Part shown: positions 12,201 through 18,200 of the stretch, in pieces
Layout of the letters: each line of letters starts with the position of its first letter
Position numbering within the stretch: the first letter of the stretch is position 1
Assembly: GCA_000969725.1 (NCBI GenBank)
Contig: JXSR01S011619.1
Source of the DNA: Ophiothrix spiculata
Lineage: Eukaryota; Echinodermata; Ophiuroidea; Amphilepidida; Ophiotrichidae
Reading direction: 5' to 3' (one strand)
DNA: 20,627 bases
The notes under the pieces: model-generated
The model's database searches: none
Seen by the model: only the letters and a program-made list of their open reading frames with translations
What the model was told of the DNA's origin: nothing
Program-made: the position numbers and the translations under genes

Positions 12201-15200
12201 AAAATATTAATGATTTGGGTTCGTATCACACGAGGCTGAAAGCCGAGTGTGATACGAACCCAAACCATTAATATTTTTCGTATTGCATGAGAACAAACAG
12301 GGGATAACGAATTTATCACTCAGTAAACATAAACGTTGATGGCAAAAATTTGAAAATACTAGGAAAAATGCTTGGAAATTTGTTATTTTTATAACGTTGC
12401 AATCAATTTCAATTTTAAATTTGTAATTTTCCTGGTTTGATTGACAGCTATGCGCGTCGTTTCTATCGGCATCGCGTAGGACAACGCATGGCTGTTAGTC
12501 TCGCTCGCACAGTAGCTGCGCACGCTTTGTAATACAGCTATCATGTTCCGAAAGCGATACGAGTTAGACGGGTGAAAGAGCTGTATGATACGAGTTTTCG
12601 TATCACATATAGGATTTCGTATCATATAGAACTCTGAAGTTATGATACGATACGGAAATATCCTTTTCAGCTATTAACCAATGAAATTGTTGCATTTTTA
12701 TCTACTGAGTGATAATATGTAACATCGTTAGCTACCTTACAAGTCCTTAGGCTGGACTTAACTATATCCTTGAACATGTTCAAAACTGTGATATTTTTAG
12801 ATTTTTCCATTGGAAGTGATAATGTGCTATTTTCTGGTGGGTTTTGAAGTGTCAAGCACAATGTATTTAAGGGCAATTGTGAAGATGAAAACTTTGGTAG
12901 GTTTACTGTGGCATATATTCTCCAAGGGATATTACCAGTGACAATTATCATATAAAGCTTAGGGTCCATACATACTTTGCTTGGGAAATTCATAATTATA
13001 AAGTGAATATTAGCTTTTACTGTGCAGACCCTTAGATTATTTATTTTTGTTTTGGCAAAACTTGATTTGCAATTTAAGATGTATGCCTGTTTACAGAATA
13101 AAGAGTGTAATAAGACCTGAAAAATCCCGGAAATTTAACTACCCAAGGACTTGCGGCAAGTCTAACAACAAGTTAGATATTTAAATAGTGAAGAAATAAA
13201 ATTTTTGCATTATTCCATTTTTTTCCCTTTTAGGTTGTTGGGTGTGCTTTAACAACATCAACCACATCCAGCACTCGGTTCTCAGTGTTTGCACTCAGCT
13301 GTTACAAGTCTATCTGGATTCATTGAGAGCCAACAAACCAACCATTGCCTTCAGCCAGGGGGAGGAGGTCTCCTTGAATCCCAACGGTGCCTGTCTAGCC
13401 ACCCTAGATAGCAAGATTGATGTGCCATATATGCCCAAGGCTGATAAGCTTCTGGTTCTGGATTCGGCTGTTGGATTGTTGCCCACCGAGTTGAGTCGAC
13501 AGTTCCGGACAATTGCAGTTGTGAATTTGGATTTCAGGATTGCAGCAGAGGTCATGTTGCTTAGCCAAGGTTAGTGATGTGTTTATTTTTATTGTGCTGT
13601 GTTATTTTTTTGTTTATTTATTGAGTGAAACTTAAAATAAAGTTCATGGACATGGATATCAATAACAATACTATCATCATTGCTGTTATCGGTATTGTTA
13701 TTGATATCCATGTCCATGAAGTTTATTTACTGAGTGAAACTTGAAATAAACTTCATGGACATGGATATTAATAACAATACTGATAACAGCAATGATGAGA
13801 GTAATGAAAACATCTAAAAGTATTCCAAAAATACAAATGTATGTGATTCATAGAGCGATGTTGTACCTCCTTGACTTTGTATGAGAAGATGTGATAGACT
13901 CACCAGGTATACACTGTATGCAGCGCCCCATGAAGGAGCATTCGCACAGGGGACCCACGGCTTTACGTGACTGTCCGACCACGGAGCAAGTAGAGTAAAG
14001 TTTCTTGCCCAAGGAAACAAGGAGACGAAAACCGCCCGGCCCAGCCCGGGGCTCGAACCCACAACCTCTGTCGATGTCAGCTGCTCTGTATTACGAGACC
14101 CGTGCTCTAACTGCTCGGCCACGCTCCCCTCTATCTATAACAATGGTCATGACAGCAATAATGACAACAATGATAACATCTAACAGTATTCCAAAAATAC
14201 AAATGTATGTGATTCATACAGCGATGTGATAACCTTCCTGATTTTACATGTATGAGAAGATGTGATTTCTATGTTGCTCTATATTTTTCTATATTGTTGC
14301 TCATCAGAGCTTCTATTGCTTGAACTGTATATGACTGATTGTTTGTATACTGATCTCTTTGCTGGTTTTAATCACTCTGACATATATGCTCATTTATTGA
14401 TTATTCTAAAAATAGGAACATGGTATTGTAATGTTTTGATTTTTGTTATGTTCTTTTTTGTACTGTTTGTATGTATTGATTTTGAATGCTTCTGTTATTT
14501 GTAAAGGGATTGCATCGTTCTACAGGCTTCGGCTTCTTGATGTAATTCCTCCATCTCAGCTGATTATTAATACTACTATTACCATGTCTTGTGTTATAAT
14601 TTGTGTGAATGATGGATAATAAATGAATGAATGAATGAATGATGTGATAAAGAGGTTACACAACAATGACAATGCAGATGACTGCAACGATGAAAGCAAT
14701 AACAATTGACCAGGTAATTATTCATTTAGGGCCAATTATACCTTGATTTATAATATATTTTGCATTATGTTTCTTTTTTAATTTTCTGCAGGTTTTGTGC
14801 AAGCTGTAGAATTATCCCACAGGTTAATGTCACTGCGGACAATGTGCACAAACATGATTCCAATGGCTTTATCTGTATCACATGATATCAAATTAGGTAA
14901 GAACTATTGTTAATTTAAATTATCAACCAATTCAGTTTGACACACTGCATACATGTGTGTAAAAATATGAATTTCCGTGGTCTCTGAAACTAATAAGGGT
15001 CCCTTTTCTAATAATGTCACTAATAAGCAGAATTTTTCCAGAAATGTGTTACTTGCACCAGTTTAGATGAACAGGGTTAGAACTGAAGGCCTATATATAG
15101 ATTGCTCTTCCCCATCTGACTCATTAGCTCAGTTGGTAATGGGTGGCGCTAGTAATGCCAGGTCCCAAATTCGAATCCTGGATGGGTGGTGATTTTTTCA

Positions 15201-18200
15201 CTTGTCATTTATGTTGTGTTAAAAATTCATATCATAAAAGTTTTAGCTGTCATCATTTGTTACCAGTATAAATATTAGGTGTGATATATTTATAAATTGT
15301 ATCAAGTAGACAAACAGTGTAAGTTATTATTATTATTTCATGTCTTGTAAGATAATAATACTAAAGTCAGCATCACAATTCTTCAGACGATGTAAATAAA
15401 CATCAAGAGAACAGGGCCAATTGTTTACAAACGCGATCGGTACCCTGCAATTGGTGGTCATGTGTCTTATTTTGTCCGAGGAATTTCGGCAGAAACTTTA
15501 GATCCAAACATCCACAATAATCCATCATTTTTTTTTGCTGCTCTAGGTGGTGATGGGTGTGAAGGTGCCCACGGCTGGAGTTCACAGAATCTTCGACGTA
15601 TTATCTATGAAGCTGGAGCTGTCCTGGATGAGTTAGTAGCTTATCATATCGCAGAAGAAAATGAAGGTAAGGTGGAGGTCATAAGGTCATAAGGTCAAAG
15701 GTCACTTCAATGGATGATTGTGAGGGCATAGGTCACTCTAGGTTGGGTGGTTGGAGTTCACAGAATCTAGTGACTTTGTAGCTTATCATATCACACAAGA
15801 AAATGAAGGTAAGATCTTAAGTTATGGAATAAGTCAAAAGCGAGAGGTCATGTCTGTTTGACCTATCGAGAATTGGATAAGGACATAAGACCACCAAATC
15901 ACTACACGCTTTGTGTATTAAATGGGTTTATTTCTGTTTAAAAAGTCAGCGGTTTTTGTAGTACAAGGGTATCTTTAGAAACTTTGTCATGACATTTGTG
16001 TGTCGAATTTGGTTTTAACTAAAGAATAAAGTCTGAACAATACATCTGCTATCTTAATCGTCACAAAAAGTAGGCCCTCGAAGGGGTAAAATGGCGAGAT
16101 TGTGTTTTAAGACCAAAAAATGAGTAAAAAAATAACAGGACTAACTTCAGTCTCCCGTATCACAAAAACGAGATAGAAGGTACCCCATACATAGAAACAT
16201 AAATTTTGAAAATTTCGATCCATTGATATATAGTTTATTACCAAATTATTGCAGCAACAGCCTTAAGGGGCCTGTTAAGGCTTTTATTTTGACTTTCTTT
16301 TTTGGCTTATAAGTCTAAAAATATTAAATTACAGTATAAAAAAGTATACATTTCTAGAAAGGAAATTTGACAAGGAATCTGTTTATGCTATTGGTTTGGT
16401 TCAAAAATGACCATATTTGGTAAAAAATCGCAAAAAGCAGTGATTTTGCCTACACATGAAACGGGAAAGGTAACTAAAAAAATTGTTACTGCCATTTTAT
16501 CACATATATTTTTTTGGAAACTGCACACAATTATCTAGGATCGCATTTTTTACTTTTTTAAATAAAGCTGAATTTTTCGAAATATAATAAAAACCATGTT
16601 AAATGTGCCGTTTCCGACATTTATCTGCATCAATTTTGATAGAAACTAATGAATATCTTTGATTTTAGGACCTTAAATTGAAAAATGAGAAACGCGATCC
16701 TAGATTTTGATATACTGTACATAATGGTTGAAAAATCTTTCCTTGTACTTTTTAGTTTTTTTAGTTACGTTTCCCGTAAAAATGATGTTTTTTCATCAAA
16801 ACTGAAATGGAGAAATCCCATGTTTAATGAAGAAAACGCACATTTTGACCTAAAATCCATGAATTTTGAGGTCTGAACTTTGGGCATCGGACAATAAAAC
16901 TTATTATGTAATTGATATTATTGGTAAGTATTGTACTCAACTTTCAGATCCGAATTTAAGCTCCTTATTTTGTAAATATTGAAAGAAATCTAAAATACCA
17001 ATGTTCAATTATTTGGTCTTTGTTTACAATATTGACAAGTTTATTGTGGGATTTTAACAAATGTGCTCATGCAAGAACATAACGCAACGCGTTCACCCGC
17101 GCACGCAGTACTTGTTACCGCGCAAAAAGGCACGCACATCAAAACACGCAACCTAAACGCGAAATATAGGACGCGTATCTATGCCCGTAATTTCCCGCCA
17201 ACAGCCACGTGTTTATTTTACTGTAATATGTCAAAATGATCTTTTAATTTTACCTATAAATAAGTTTAAAAGTTTTGTTTTGTAGTATTTTATTGTTTGT
17301 AATAAAAGGTAACATGCTGAAGTATCAGAAAATGCAGAAAAACTAAATTCTGCTACCGAACAAACGGCCGGGTTAACAGGCCCCTTAAAGCGAGCACCAA
17401 AGACAAGGGATTTTGTATGCATTTCAATGGGAGGTTCAGTTAGTGGTATGCGCCCATAAAAGGTGTCAATCTTGATATTGAAAGTAATCTTTCATTTGTA
17501 AATATTCATTAGCTGTGTCTATCTAGGGGTGGATGAATAGGTGCATACCCTGGACAAAATCGAGTACAAAAAGAGTACAACATTCCTAAGGTGCACATTT
17601 GGAACATCATTTAAGCACAATTTGAGTACAATTATAGTACACAAATTTGTACTATATTTGTACTAAAACTGTACTATAATTCTGTTCCAAATGTGCACCT
17701 TAGGAATGTTGTACTATTTTTGTACTTGATTTTGTCCAGGGTAGATATTATATACAGTCCTGGGATCAACCTCTCTATTTATGTGTCGGTTTGCTTTTTT
17801 TCAGCCATGATGACATCGGCTGCATTGTTCAGCAATAATACCACAGATAGTACAGAAAATGGGATAGAAGCACCGAATGAAAAAGGTGAGGCATTATCAG
17901 ATGTGATAAATTTATGTATGCATGTGTTGAAATGTGTTAAAAAGGGGTACTCTATGAAAAACTTAGCATGCCATAAGATTTTTTTCTGGTTATAATTGGT
18001 TTAGTTTTTTAGAAGAAAAAGGGTTTTCGGCAGTTCTGGTTTGTGCAGGTTTTAGTTGACTGATGGGTCATTTGGCAATTTAAAAAAACACCAAAGTTTG
18101 AAAAATTAAATGCAAAATAAATATAGGCATGAAGTTTTGAATTCTAAGCAAATATAGGCAAAAAACCCCAATAAAAGAATTCCCCAATCAATAGTTCACG

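Larger units (their letters stand above)
10571..13233. other. Intron 11 (2.66 kb)
   Basis: The first 1.5 kb is A+T-rich with no recognised family. A hairpin element and its GATACGA-rich surroundings occupy about 12160-12715. No exon is seen; minus-strand ORFs here lack any family resemblance. The acceptor ttttttcccttttag is strong. Confidence 0.55.
13570..14791. other. Intron 12
   Basis: Fully repeat-derived in its middle: an inverted/direct triple repeat (13636-13797), a minus-strand SINE, a roughly 100-bp direct duplication around it, and a LINE-like 3' end with an ATGA microsatellite. The acceptor ttttttaattttctgcag is strong. Confidence 0.6.
15667..17804. other. Intron 14 (2.1 kb)
   Basis: Contains a decayed exon 14 tail copy (15752-15807), a 1.1-kb TTAA-flanked element (16263-17388) and a 194-bp TA-flanked MITE (17548-17741). 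The acceptor ttgcttttttttcag is strong. Confidence 0.6.

Noticed and set aside
12667-12993. 108-codon minus-strand open frame
   Set aside because: Composition is that of A+T-rich intron; no recognisable domain and no codon or splice support.
14262-14504. 80-codon hydrophobic open frame that looks like a membrane protein
   Set aside because: T-rich sequence in the 3' region of a LINE-like repeat; hydrophobicity follows from base composition.
16263-17388. Endogenous retrovirus or LTR element
   Set aside because: Terminal repeats are short and inverted rather than long and direct, and no gag- or pol-like frame is present.
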